64,000 nucleotides of DNA, from NCBI RefSeq assembly GCF_964355755.1, contig NC_092673.1, positions 1,989,001-2,053,000 of the forward strand, given 5' to 3'. This document shows positions 1 to 12,700 of the stretch, one piece after another; positions within the stretch are counted from its first letter, which is position 1, and the number at the start of each line of letters is the position of its first letter. This DNA is from Antedon mediterranea. Taxonomy: Eukaryota; Echinodermata; Crinoidea; Comatulida; Antedonidae. The notes below the pieces were generated by a model, which saw only the letters and a program-made list of their open reading frames with translations, was not told the DNA's origin and made no database searches. The position numbers and the translations under genes are program-made.

Positions 1-344
1 TCCTACTAAAAATAGTTTTTCATTGACACATAGTTTATAAATTAAACTGTTAATAGTGAATGAAATATTGTAATGTGTAAATGAATGAACAAAATATTGA
101 CAAGTTATATTTAAATACATTACATTCATTATGTAGTTAATGATACTGAAATTGATAAAAAAAAAAGTGCTGTATTTGTTGCTTAATTCAAACATATATT
201 TCCCCTTGTTTGTGTCCACTGAATAGGGATGTGTTCTACACTCTAAATATAATTATTCACATCACATGACTAATTATGTTATTACAGTCATAATTTGTAT
301 TAGTACTGTTTAACATACTAAATGTTGTCTACATTATTTTACAG

Positions 345-3300
345 AACTGTATGAAGTTCCTGAAGATGATTCCCATTTTCAACCTAGACAGCGTACGAAT
401 TAATTAGGCCAACTTGGACAGTGTTGTATAACAGGGGGGGGGGGGGGGGGCTTAACAAATGATGCTGCTTCGGGGCAGTTTTTGTGTATTTTACGCATTT
501 ACCCGATAATAACTGATGGCTATGCAATTGGCACAGGTTCACAACAGGTTCTCTTTGTGGTTCTGAAGAGAGAACATATTAACGCAAATCTTCCGTGATA
601 TCTTAGGGTGTACAATTCCGAACAGTTGCGTACAGCACTCCTAAGGTACCCTCTAACACTGGATAGTTGCAGTGGGCTGTTCATGCTCTGAGGACCCTGA
701 AGCTCTGGGGCCCCTGGGTTTAGCCAGTGAGCGCTCTTAGCCGTTTACATGATAGAGCCTCATGTAATTCACATGCAACAAGCCCTGTTACCTTGTAATA
801 CGCTGTCTGAGTTGGCCTAGTTGTTTTTTATTATTTTTTTATTTTTATCTGACAATTGTAGATTGTTTTCATAATATAAAATACCTAGGTTGTTTTTAGT
901 AATTAGAAAACAAGGAAATATGACATTTCTTTCACAACAGGGACGGCTTCCTTCTTTACTGTTCTATTTGTAGTGATACTGCTTTAAACTAATCAAGTTT
1001 TAGCTGTCATTCTTTTTTTAAATAAATTATTTAGGATAGCAATACAAAAGGCCCTTTAAATTTTAATTGGCAAAACAACAAAATTCATAATATTTTTATA
1101 ATAAATAATTGTAACGTGTTTGAATCGTGCTATATTCTGTACAGGCCCCATCAGTATCAGAGATATATTTGATTGGTGGAGATCACTGACAAACGGATCC
1201 ATCGAAGGTCAGGGGTCAATTTATGTATGGGCATGAAGCAAATGAGATTGGAGCATGTTTGAAGAATTAAAATTTATTAAATCAGGAAAAGATATCTTTG
1301 ATAAAACAAAAAATCATCATCTATTCAAAAGTTGGTTAGTTTGACTAAAGTTTGGCTCCCTATCGGAAACGCACAATAATTGTGTAAAATTACTGTCAAC
1401 AGTTGTTTTCGGACATGATTGGTTAAGTAACTTGGATTGCATGTACATCCTTGTTATGTATCCAGTAGGAACATGTGTCTCTTATGAGAATGCTATCATT
1501 TTACGTACTGTACCTTAGTGGGTACATCTTCAATTGGTCCTGATTGCAAATGTCTGAAGTATCTTGGCATGCTTGAGAATGATCGTGATACCAATAAAAA
1601 AAAAAACATTTTTTTATTTATTTTGTTCGATAGTAAACATTTATTTTTACTATAATCGCAATCTTAAAGCAAAAAACATAAAATTCTCTCTAAATGCCAT
1701 CTTTAAGTTAACAATAAAATGCAAAAATTATTTATAAATAATATAATTGAAATTTTTAGGTAAAAGTCAGCTGAAATTGCAAAAATGAATTTAATACTCT
1801 TTCAGAAAAAGGATTAAATAAGGCTTTTTATTAGTTAAAAAGTAGTTTTCTTATGTTTATTTTCTAAATTATTTTATTTTAAATTTATTTTAATAATGTA
1901 AAGTTCAATTGGGATTCTATTACATCATCACACTAAGGAATTCCATGAGAGAGAGTATTACTTTAAATTGTCTTTATTTTTAAAAATGTACTTGTTAACT
2001 AATTCTATTTATAGAATAATGCATGTATAATGACTTGTGCTTGGCACTAACCATCAAATTGTGTTGTGGTTCTTCATCGTCTTTTTGTGTGTTTAATATA
2101 GCATGATTAATTTCAGAATTTGATAAAGAAATGATTTTCCATACAGTCCGTTTAATTTCATGTATAATTTCTCTACAGCTGCTGCAATTCCTCCAGCCCG
2201 ACCTCCAAAAACTAACAAGGTTAGAAGGTTTTTTTGATTTGATATTCCTGATAAAATCACATTTTTTGTTAATATACTACAGTAAGTGTTCCCACTGAAA
2301 CTATATGTTCATTAACTTCTTAAAGATATATTGTTCAACTGAAAACAAAATGGTCTATTCAAAGTCTGATTTTATAAATCTTTATTTTTCATGATTTTGT
2401 GGGGCAATACATCTTTTAAGTATGATTTACATCTTGAAATATTGTGATTTACATAAATTTTATTTTCTTCAATTTGCATAACATTCCTAAAACATTGTCT
2501 TTATACAGGACTTTTTAGGTAAACCATCTGGACAGCGCCCTCAGATGTTAGCGCTGTGAGTACATTCACTTTGTACAATTTTAACTCTTCCCTCATTCTA
2601 TACTGCATCTTACTCATTTTATTTAGATATGAATATACATGATTGCACATACTAGATGCATACTGAAAATAAACCATATCAGATCATACAACTATCTACT
2701 GTATTCAGATTACTATAAGATTTACGATTACACAATTTATTTCTATTTAAGTGCTCCAACATTAAATTCTGTCTCAAGTGACGTTCCACCACGACCACCA
2801 GCTCGTCGGGATTTTTCACCTTCCAGAAATCGTTGCATCCCTCATCATAGTGTATCACCTATGATTTCACCCTCATACCGGCCAGAAATCCAGGTAAATT
2901 GACCAATCAATAACAAATATATTTTGCATTCATCCAGTGACCTCTGTATTTTTCAGTAATCATCTGCCAGAGCTAAAGTCCAAATCATATTGCAATAGGA
3001 CTATAACCATGGTATTTTAGGCAAACTACCAAAGTTTAGAAGTTACCGTAATCATCTGCCAGAGCTAAAGTCCAAGGCATATTGCAATAGGACTATAACC
3101 ATGGTATTATAGGCAAACTACCAAAGTTTAGAAGTTACTGTAATCATCTGCCAGAGCTAAAGTCCAAGGCATATTGCAATAGGACTATAACCATGGTATT
3201 TTAGGCAAACTACCAAAGTTTATGTCTTTCTATGTATATAATGTATAATTTAATTTTTGTGTTGAAAAAACTAAAGCTATATCTTAAAGATTAACCATTA

Positions 3301-6300
3301 TAATCACAATTTTATTCTTTCAGAATAATTTTGTAGAAGACGGTAAGTGAATACTGTATAACAACATTTTTTTTTTAAATTTAAATACTTTAATTAAACA
3401 GTGCTATAATGTTAAGATGATAACACATCCAGAAATTTGAGTTAATGTTTTTGAAATACTGTATTGGAAATAATGAATGTATTGTGTAAACTCTGTTTAC
3501 TCTTTTTTTTTGAAGATGATACTTATGAGGCCCCAACTTTGGAAGAGGTATGTACACATAGAAATGAAATTGAATTATTGACATAAGCTTGGGGTTTAGA
3601 ATAGGTTTGCTAGCTAAGACTTTAGCTACATCTTTATTAAAACATGTCTATGTCATATAAAATCATTTATTCCGACATAAACAAATACAAACAATGAGGC
3701 AGAAAACCTAAATGTTATAACAAAAGTCAGTCACAAAGAAAAACTTATATAAAATTCAAATAATAATTTAAAATTATTTTAAAACATTTAAAAACATATA
3801 TACCTTTTGTAGCAAGCAGGTTCTTTTGCAATTATTTTTTAATCATATAGAACATTGTATTATATAAATATATAAATGTTATTATTATTTTATTCATTGT
3901 ATTAACATATTTTATATTTTAAAGGATTGTGATGGAACATATGCTGTACCCGAAGGTATGCAAATATCAATTAGTTTAGTAAAATTGTATAGTATAGTAT
4001 ATATTATGCTATATATGCTTTTGTAAAGTAGTAATATATGAAAAAATAGCATAAAATAACTGATTATGATGAAATAAATAATAAGTAAAAACAACTAAAG
4101 GAATATTTATTTTCAACAGAACAAACTCCAAATCGACTTCCACAACCATTACCAAGTATTCAACCTAAATCTCCTAATAAGTTTAGGAAGCCTCAGTCAA
4201 AATACACTAAGATGCCACCACCAAAGAATCCATATAATTCAACTAATAATAAACCTGCAATACCGCCACCAATAGTTCGCTACCCAAAGACAGATACTAC
4301 CAAGCCAGCCATTGAAACACCAGATGAATCATCATCAACATCATCCATATCGAAAATGAAACACGTTTTTGAACAAGGTAGCCCGACTCTTCCTCGAAAA
4401 GATGTTTACAATAGTCATGGCAGTTTTTTGCATAAACGATTGCCGCAGCCGCCTCTACCTCCACCAAGTAAATGTGTTGCAAAGGAATCACCAACTAAGG
4501 AATCAAAACCAATCAGTCAACCTTACCTACCACCCAGAAAACGTAAGATTTTACACTACTTTTTAAAAAGAATGCGTTTGTAATCAAGTTTTGGCTGTGA
4601 TGTGTGACTTAAAACCAATGAATGACTTTGAAATCTGTTGTACAATACATACTGTATTGAAGTATGTAAGTTTTTTATGTGCCTTGAACCTTTTCAATGT
4701 TCTTATTGATATTCTGTTTTATAGCCAGCAACCAATTTTGTTTTTATGCCTGTTTGTGAAAACACAATAAAGATAACTTGAATAACTGGAATCTACTATA
4801 TTGGTTTATTAATATTCTTAGTGCTGTATCTCCACATATGACAATTTTGTCCTGTATCATAGGAACATTCCATAATACACAATCTCATGTGTATCACATG
4901 TGATACCTGTATTCTAGAATGTTTGGTTAATGATTATAGTGGCATCACATATGAAACACATAAGATGGTGTATTATGAAATATGTCTATGATACTGAATA
5001 AATGTATATACTGTACCGAGAATCAACTGTTATGTTTATGGATCGTTTATAATTAAAAATTTGTTGCGATAAGTTTGTATTCATTGTGTTGAATGTTGTT
5101 ATTTTAGCTGCACAAAAGCCTCCTAGCAGCACAGCAAGTGATTCATGCTCAAAAACAGACACTACAAAGGTTCTACCAAGTCCAACTCAACGACCTAGCC
5201 CTGTTCAACGACCTTCCCCAGCTCAAAGGAGGGCTCCAAGTCCTGCTAAACGAAATACACCAACCCCTTCAGTTCAGATTGAAACTGTACCAAAGCCGTC
5301 TGCTACAAGGACTGCAGCTGTATGTTTTATTTAATTTTATTTTACCACAAGATCATTAGTGATTACTGCACATATATAACTAAACTATATAATTTAAAAA
5401 AATCAAAATCAAATTAAAACTGCCTCAATCAATATAAATTTATTAACACATATTTTGGGCGTAGTCAATCATCAGGTGAAGAGAGTTGTATAAAGAATAA
5501 CATATATCTGTCACAAAATTACATAATAAAATAAATCAGCTAATCAAAGACTTCAACAAACAAAAGGCGGATTTTTGTATCTTTCGTCATAGCTCATCAC
5601 ATTTAATAGAGCGCATCTCCACTTATTCGTTTTCCATTTTCACCCCGATTTTTATATTGTCTAGTTCAATCAACTATTTTTCGCATGAGTGAAAAATATT
5701 TAAACACGCCTCCAAAAGCTATGGGGTACAAAACTATATAATATCTATAAACTTTTTGTGCATATTGTCCCCTTTCTTCCTCTTTTTCTCTCAGTATTGT
5801 ACATGCCCAATTCATTATTTCTATTTTATGTCATATTATTAGCTCTATCGAAAACCTTCCTATACACTCATTCATTTTGTATGTGGACTTAAATTTCTTT
5901 TAAAAAAAAGAAAATAATAAATTTAGTGAATTTTGTTCATAGAGTACCATGAATGGTTATCCGTGGTATCATCCTGAATTACCCAGGGACAAGGCTCTGA
6001 AAAGTTTAGAAGAATTTAGGAGAGTAAGTATTTATTTTCACTGTTGATGTTTCATTATAAAATAATACATTTGTCTGTAGCTGATGTTTGTTCACAAAGG
6101 TTGCACAATGCAGGATGCATATGTCAGACTGATTAAGTCCCATTCCCACTAGGATGCAATTTACACAATTCATTCAACCAATCACAAGCGACTGATCATT
6201 TAAACTGTAGCTTATTACTTGCATCTTGGGAACCAAGCTTTATAAGCATGATCTTAATAACTATTGTATCAAATCAAATCAAATACACTGTGTAACATGC

Positions 6301-7058
6301 TATTAAAAATTATGATTTACTTTATCGTTTTTTTTTTAAAGGATGGTGCATTTTTAGTTCGTGAGAGTAAACGTGGAGGACCTAAGAATCCATTCACGCT
6401 GTCACTTTGGTATAATAATCAAGTTCGCAATCTACAGATGCGGCGTCGGGATGATGGGAAGTATGCATTAGGCTCAATGAAGGATGGAGAACAGGTAAGT
6501 AAATGTATAACCATATAATTACATTTAAAAAGTAGTGATACTATAAATGTCCAAGCACTTTGCTAAAGCTCTGTCTACACTATCACTTTCACTACAACTT
6601 TATGTTTATGGGATGTGCCCATATATATTGCTACCATATTTGGGCACAGCAAAGTAGTTTGATTATGGAGGAATACTTCTTCCATGGTTTGATAGTGTAG
6701 ACAGAGCTTAAGAATACATGAAAGAGTAATGTTAAGACTATCTATGTTATACATTTGTTGTTACAAAGTTGTGCCTCTGTTAATAGAAATAAATAATAAA
6801 CAAGAGATAATAATTCTCCTTACAATTTCTGAATAAAGCCAACATGTCATGTCATGTGTTTTAATGATTCCCTATTTGTGTAGTAACAATTATCATTAAA
6901 AGAAAAAGAATCAAGTTGTTATTATCAATAATCATGATTTCAATTTGCAGGCTTTTGATTCACCCGTGGAACTAGTGGAATTTCATCAAAATAACCCGCT
7001 GATTCTTGCTAATAGTGAAGGTAAAACAAAATTAAAACAATGTTGTCCAGTCTATTAA
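345..7058 (+). CDS. blnk: BLNK/SLP-76-like SH2 adaptor protein (5' partial)
   Basis: Cytosolic scaffold of the BLNK/LCP2/CLNK family, which links tyrosine kinases to PLC-gamma, Vav and Nck. Exons, with the frame open across all junctions: 345-392, 2179-2219, 2509-2555, 2752-2893, 3324-3342, 3516-3547, 3925-3955, 4120-4542, 5108-5319, 5943-6023, 6342-6494, 6951-7058 (about 445 residues; upstream exons lie left of the window). Three small exons each carry a YxxP motif (YEVP, YEAP, YAVP), the typical phosphotyrosine docking site. A proline-rich middle follows. The C-terminal ~100 residues are an SH2 domain: WYHPELPR start, DGAFLVRES with the phosphotyrosine-binding Arg, then PVELVEFHQNNPLIL. I read through the weak GT at 7021 to a stop at 7056-7058, giving a GKTKLK...CCPVY tail like the ends of vertebrate members. 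Exons 392 (donor C|GTACGA) and 2752 (acceptor TTTAAG) have weak splice sites. BLNK versus LCP2 orthology is not resolvable here. Confidence 0.85.
401..823. mobile_element. MITE with GGCCAACTYRGACAG terminal inverted repeats
   Basis: The left end near 401 (GGCCAACTTGGACAGTGTTG) is matched in inverted orientation by the right end near 797-823 (ACGCTGTCTGAGTTGGCC). The interior has no coding capacity and includes a run of about 20 G at 433-452 and text related to other repeats in the window (the 'gctctggggcccctgggttta' stretch recurs near 26090). It lies 8 bases beyond the putative donor of the first visible BLNK-like exon. Confidence 0.6.
824..2178. other. Rest of BLNK-like intron
   Basis: AT-rich intronic sequence. 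I checked the AG at 1143-1144 (CTGTACAG) as an acceptor and found no in-phase open exon after it. Nothing else is recognised. Confidence 0.5.
2955..3220. repeat. Tandem repeat, 92-bp period, about 2.9 copies
   Basis: The phrase CATCTGCCAGAGCTAAAGTC starts at 2961, 3053 and 3145, an exact 92-base period, with very few differences between copies. It lies in the intron between BLNK-like exons 2752-2893 and 3324-3342. Confidence 0.9.
6566..6710. mobile_element. Family A MITE (AAGCTCTGTCTACACTATC ends)
   Basis: The left end reads AAGCTCTGTCTACACTATCA and the right end GATAGTGTAGACAGAGCTTA, near-perfect inverted repeats. The interior carries the family hallmark 'gatgtgcccatatat...tatttgggcaca'. 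It sits in the intron before the last BLNK-like exon. Non-autonomous. Confidence 0.85.
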
Positions 7059-7124
7059 ACCATGAAAAAAAAAGAAAAATAATTGGTAAACTTAGCAGAG
7101 TATTATAAAACCATAAAGTAAGTA

Positions 7125-7305
7125 CAGTCAACTCTCCCAATACCGGACACTTTTGGCCTAATAATATGTCTGGTTTTCCAAAAAGTCTGGATTCGGAATT
7201 TGTTTTTAATGGTAAAAATGAATTTGGGACCCTTTGGATCTCATGAAAAGTCTGGTTGGGAGAGTTTCAGGTTTTCAGAGATTTCGGTATTGGGAGAGTT
7301 GACTG
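7125..7305. mobile_element. pogo/Tigger-like MITE with TA target duplication
   Basis: Terminal inverted repeats CAGTCAACTCTCCCAATACC and GGTATTGGGAGAGTTGACTG are perfect and flanked by TA on both sides (7123-7124 and 7306-7307). Ends of the CAGT...CTCCCRATA type with a TA duplication are characteristic of pogo-branch Tc1/mariner elements. It is 181 bp with no coding capacity. A decayed relative with 'ccagacttgttggaaaaccag' text is at about 30650-30760. Confidence 0.85.
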
Positions 7306-8557
7306 TACTATTGTCTCATTTCGTTGTACACTAGTATAGACTGTGAATACAGAAGAAGTACAGTATGTACACCATTCTGATTGACAATAATATATTAATA
7401 TATTTGATTTCTAATTTTATAGCCTAATAAATAATTTTATGACTGATATGAAATATCATCACAGTACAGTTCAAAGTTCACTTTCTTTTATCTGTACCTC
7501 GTTTATTGAAACGTTAGTAGATAATGTCTCAAACTATTTACAGTAAAGTATCTCTTAAATATTGAAATTGATATGAAATTAGTCTTGATTCAGTGAAAGC
7601 TAAACCACTATTATGCACTTAAAATTTAGTAAAATATTGTTTATGTTTTTAAAGATGTTTGGTATATGTAATTACCTACTATTTTAGGTATAACTATATT
7701 CATTTATTTAAATGAATGAAAAATAAATAAATACATTTTTTATAAAGTTAAAAAACTATTTATGTATTAACACGCCAAATGTATCATTTAGGTATGCATA
7801 TTTGATTTCATATTGTCTGTGTATGCCAAGAGTATGTGTACCTACCTGCGATTTGTTATATTAGATACCTTTTTGATTTCTTATATTTACAATTTCAACA
7901 TTTGATTAAAATATACATCTAAATTTTTTAGTATGCTTTCCTTGTATTTGCACTTTAATGCTAAGATTCATAAGTTACGTTAGATTTGCGACTTAAGTCA
8001 ACATTGAATTTCTACTTATTAATTGAAAATACTTCTGAATAGCTTTACATTATATTTGTACTTAATGAGATGAACTAAAAGATACCACAGAAGAAACTCC
8101 AATAAGGGAACACCCAACAAAATGTTCAAAAATAGATTTTCCGTGTTCATCTCACTAGAAAGTTTCCCCTTAATAGAGGTGTTCCAAAAAGAGGGTTTGT
8201 ACTGTGCTCAGATTTGTGAATAGGTATTTTTAGCTTAATCCTTAAACATATATTTAACTACCAGTATTTAAATTTGTGAGTTGGTCAATATTATGTTTGT
8301 ATAGGCCTACATTATATTACTCAACGATTCACTGTACTGTATCTCCACATTATGTTTAATAAGCAAATTGTGTGGCACAGGGTACCAGCTAATCACATGT
8401 GATGTCTGTGTTACATTAAGGTTATTATACAGACATGATACTGTGCATATGTGAAACTGCATTACAGAATTTGCTGATGATTCTAGACAAATTTTACAGC
8501 CTTGTGAATCAACTTTATGTTTGTTAAATTTTTTTCCCTTGATTCGTCTAATTTATA

Positions 8558-8682
8558 AAGCTCTGTCTACACTATGAAACTTTATGTGACAAAAAACGAT
8601 GTGCCCATATATGGGAATATCACCACCATATTTGGGCACACTTTTTTTTGTCAAAGTATTTTCATAGTGTAAACAGAGCTTT
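8558..8682. mobile_element. Family A MITE
   Basis: Ends AAGCTCTGTCTACACTATGA and CATAGTGTAAACAGAGCTTT, with the interior 'gatgtgcccatatatggga...catatttgggcaca'. About 125 bp, intergenic. Confidence 0.85.
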
Positions 8683-9376
8683 AGGCATAATTTATGTTTA
8701 TATTTTTTCTTACAGTATTTGATTGCAATTTGTTACTTTTGAAATATTTTACTATGACACTAAAGTATGTATATAAATTATATATTTTTAATGCAAATTA
8801 TTGTAAGTATTAAGAAAAGAATTTTTATAATATCTAAAACAGCAAAAAATATGCAATTTTTGACTTACACATGTTTATATGATCATAAAATTATTGCGTT
8901 TACTGCATTTATATTATACAGTTAATTGAAAAAGAGAAACCACTATTTTTATAATAAGTGTATAGATAGAAAATGAGTCCAGATTACATTGTAAGTACAG
9001 TAAAACAATGACTGTATATCACTTACAATGTAATAACACTGTACTACTGTAATGTTGGAGTTATCACTTTTAGTGTTGTAACACTTTGCACAAGCATCAC
9101 CTATTGTATTGTGATATTACTGTAGCTTCAAAATGTTTTAATATCACTATATGTTGTAACACTGTGTAAAACTAGCTTTAAAATGTTGTATGTGTTAGTG
9201 TTGTAACACAGCTGTGGAAACAGCTATGATTTAACTGTTTGTTGTATTACATACTGGTGAAGTCAGATGTGAAATCAACTGTGTAACAGAAATGTATTTT
9301 TCGAATCGGATATCACAATAAATCAAGTAAAATTTATTTTACACTTTATTTCTTGTTATTGTTTTTCATATCATAT

Positions 9377-9690
9377 AGTGAGTGAGTGGCCGAGCGGTAA
9401 AGACAGTGGAACCCAATTACGTAGCCATAACATCGGCAAGGGTTCGAGGCTCACTCACTCCATGGTTCTGGTGGTAGAACGAGTCTTCTCGGATAAGGAC
9501 TATAAACCGTAGGTCCAGTGTACACATCTAGCTCGTGTGCACTTTAAAGAACCTAGTACATCTTTTGATACGGGTAGGGGGTTACCCCGATGTATTAGTA
9601 CATCACAGCCACTGATCATAACTGGGCCCTCTGGGAAACTAGTCTTTGACTGAAGAGGTTACCCAGTATAAATATATATTTCAATCAATC
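9377..9690 (+). mobile_element. tRNA-derived SINE
   Basis: The head has an A-box-like TGGCCGAGCGG and a B-box-like GGTTCGAGGC about 45 bases apart. The first seven bases AGTGAGT pair with ACTCACT after the T arm, so an acceptor stem is still visible. A ~230 bp unrelated body follows and ends in an AT-rich tail. The cloverleaf is otherwise imperfect, so this is a SINE head and not a working tRNA gene. Internal Pol III promoter boxes are inferred. Confidence 0.7.
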
Positions 9691-9740
9691 ACAACAATTA
9701 AAGTAAGCATCGATATATCCACGTCATTATTTGATTGTTT

Positions 9741-12700
9741 CTAAAAATCATCTTCTTCGTCTTCTATCAGAATTTTCTTCTTCTTTTTTCCTTTCTTTTT
9801 TGGTTTGATAACTTTATCATCATCCTCCATGTCTTTAGTAACAGTTTGTGCTGATTTTAATCTTTTTTTGAAATCTTTTATCATATTATGTGCTGTCTCC
9901 TCACTTCCTCCACCATCTAAAAAAGATTTATAGTTGTATTGTAAATATTTCCTGTTTTTAAATATTTTTTAGGTTTTTTTTTTCAAAAACTAGATTTCCA
10001 AAAAAGATCATAATGTAATTGTAGCTGCCAAAGTGGTGAAGCACACTAATGACAGCGCTACTCGACTGGATCATCCCCTGAATACATCAATAAATAAATA
10101 ATACAATATTTAAAACAAATATAAATAAATAAATATATGTTTTCCTACTACTAGTAGTAAAATAATATTTGAATATAAAAAATATTTAAGTGGATTTACT
10201 TGATACAGCAGAATAAATAACATCTGATAGATCATCTTTGGACAGATTACTAACTGCTGCCAACTGAGCTAAGAAGTCTTTTTCTCTTTCCTGCAAAATT
10301 GTATACATCAAATTAATTATAATAGTGTACAGTAGTAAATGTAGTCATCAAGAATGTTTTTACATTAATTGATTAATGAATAACAACACAGTACAATAGT
10401 TCTATTTTTAGACCTGAGAGGACGTGTTGTAACAACAATTCTCTTGGGACCATGTTTCTTTCACGTCTTACAAGAAAGTTAAGTAACAAACTTATTCTTT
10501 AATTTTCTCTTCATAATTTAGTTTATACACACAGAAAATGCACGGTATTGTTAGATATTAACTGCAGAACTCGATTAACAAATAGTTTGATAAGTGAATA
10601 CTCAAAATGCAATATTTTATAAATGTTATTTGATTTCATGCTTGGCTAGGTGGTAGAGCAGGAAATGCCCCTACATGTTAGTACAGTTGTTGTTGAGAGG
10701 GTGAAGACCACAGTTTTGTCCTTGATGAAAAACAACTTGGCATACAGCCACTATGGTAACGGTAAGGATGGTAAACCGGACATTTTGCAACATGAACTGA
10801 ATTTTTCATGAAAAAATACTTCTATTCATAATTACCTCCAATTCCTTAACAAGGGTTGCTTCAAGTTGTTGGTTCAACTCCATTTGTTGCTGCACTAGCT
10901 CCGCTTTCAAGTCGTTCTCAATTTGCTTCTTTTGCTGCTGGTGGCGCTGATCTAGTAACATCTTATTCATAATTGATATTGCTGACCTAGATTGAAACAT
11001 AATAATAGGGTTTCATATTATTTTTTTCTCGTTCAGGTTAAATTATTGGTAGACAAAGAATGGCAACAATTAGTTTAAACCCTGACTGTAATGAAATGAG
11101 TATTGTACTACGTGTCACACTTACGTTGCTGTTTTTTGTTTACTTTAGTGGTGCCACAACGTGCATGGATACAAAACATTAAAAAAAAGTGAGATATTAG
11201 CAAGTGCAAAAATCGACACACACAAACAAATATTATGGTATTGTTTTAGTAAAATATTATTAAACAGCTTTTTATGGGGTCCAACCAGGTACAACCATGT
11301 CAGTCAGGTCCTATAGGTATATGATGCCTTTTATCTTTTTTCTCTTAAGCTCTGTCTACACTATCAAAGTTTTATGTGACAAAAAAATGTGATGTGCTTA
11401 TGAATGGACATGATGATGTCATATCACTACCATATTTTGGCATATCACTACCATATTTTGGCATATCACTACCATATTTTGGCATATCACTACCATTTTT
11501 TGGTTTGTTAGTTTAGACAGAGCTTTATATGTCATATTGCCTTTTTTAGTAATGTACCAAACCAGGGTAAATACTTACGTTGAAGCAGATGCTGACTTTT
11601 GTCTTTTCTTTTCTTCGTTCATCTCATATTCCATTGCTCTGTCAAAAGAAAAAATTAAATATTACAATTTTTATAATGAAGACATTAATTCAAATGTTTA
11701 AAACATTTTTATTTATATATATTGTAACGAGAGAATGACTTATTTATAAACATGACTGACAATATACAAGAAACAGAATTGTTGAATTGTTCAACTGTAG
11801 AACAAGACAAATATTTCCATTTAGAAGTAACGTACAACACTATTTGTATGTTTTAAATGCTCATATACTTATTCTTTTACTAAATGGTTTTATGTTTCAT
11901 GTTCTTCAAGAATAAATCTGAATAAACCCACTTTTCTTTTTTGATCATTCTTGATTCAACTTTCTCTTTTAACATACGATATTGTTTGTCTTTGGCTTCT
12001 TGCATTTTCTCTTGTAAGTCTTCCACTTCTCGCATATGTTTCTTTATGATGGAGTTAGTTTTCTGTGTTGAGACATCATTCTCAACTACGGTCTCCAGCA
12101 GTTGTTCCTGTAAACAAATGTAGTTCTATTTTAATTTCAGTTTAAATAATAAAACATCAATTTCATCAGTAATATCAATTTTTAAACTAATTATATTTTA
12201 AAGGTTTGCATGATGTAGATACAATGGAATTCTAAATATATTCATTACAGCTTTCATTACTTTTACATGAGCTCCTTAAGTTACTGTAAAAACCCACCTG
12301 TAGCTCCTTAATTGCTCTGTCATTTTTCTTAATGATTCCTTGACGTCGTGATTGGCCAACTTGTAGTTTTCCAATGAGCAGTCCAAGCTGTACATCTTGA
12401 CTCTTTAAAACAGCTTCATTTTCAGATGCCATTCGATCTCGTAGTATCCTCGTTGCTTTCTGTCGTTCTTTCTCAATTTCCTTTAATTCTGTGTTCAACT
12501 CTTCTTCCTGTGAACATATGATAAAGAAACTTTTCAACTAAACAAAATCTAGAACCTCTTCCAGTATTCTTTGAAGTGTTCAACATGAGCTACACTATAT
12601 AATCCTTATACAAGAAGACTGGTTTGAATGCTCTAGCTAGGTGTTATTATTTTTGTTGTCAAGCAAATTATGTTCTAGTTTATGTGCACTTTAAATCCAC

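Larger units (their letters stand above)
7059..9740. other. Tail-to-tail intergenic region between BLNK-like and EVC
   Basis: No supported exon. It holds the BLNK-like 3' UTR (first AATAAA at about 7427-7432), a pogo-like MITE (7125-7305), a family A MITE (8558-8682), AT-rich sequence and a SINE (9377-9690). Both flanking genes converge here. Confidence 0.6.

Noticed and set aside
1145-1200. Additional BLNK-like exon after CTGTACAG
   Set aside because: In-phase translation meets a stop and there is no donor.
9377-9460. tRNA gene
   Set aside because: A and B boxes and an acceptor stem are present, but the other arms do not fold well and a SINE body follows.
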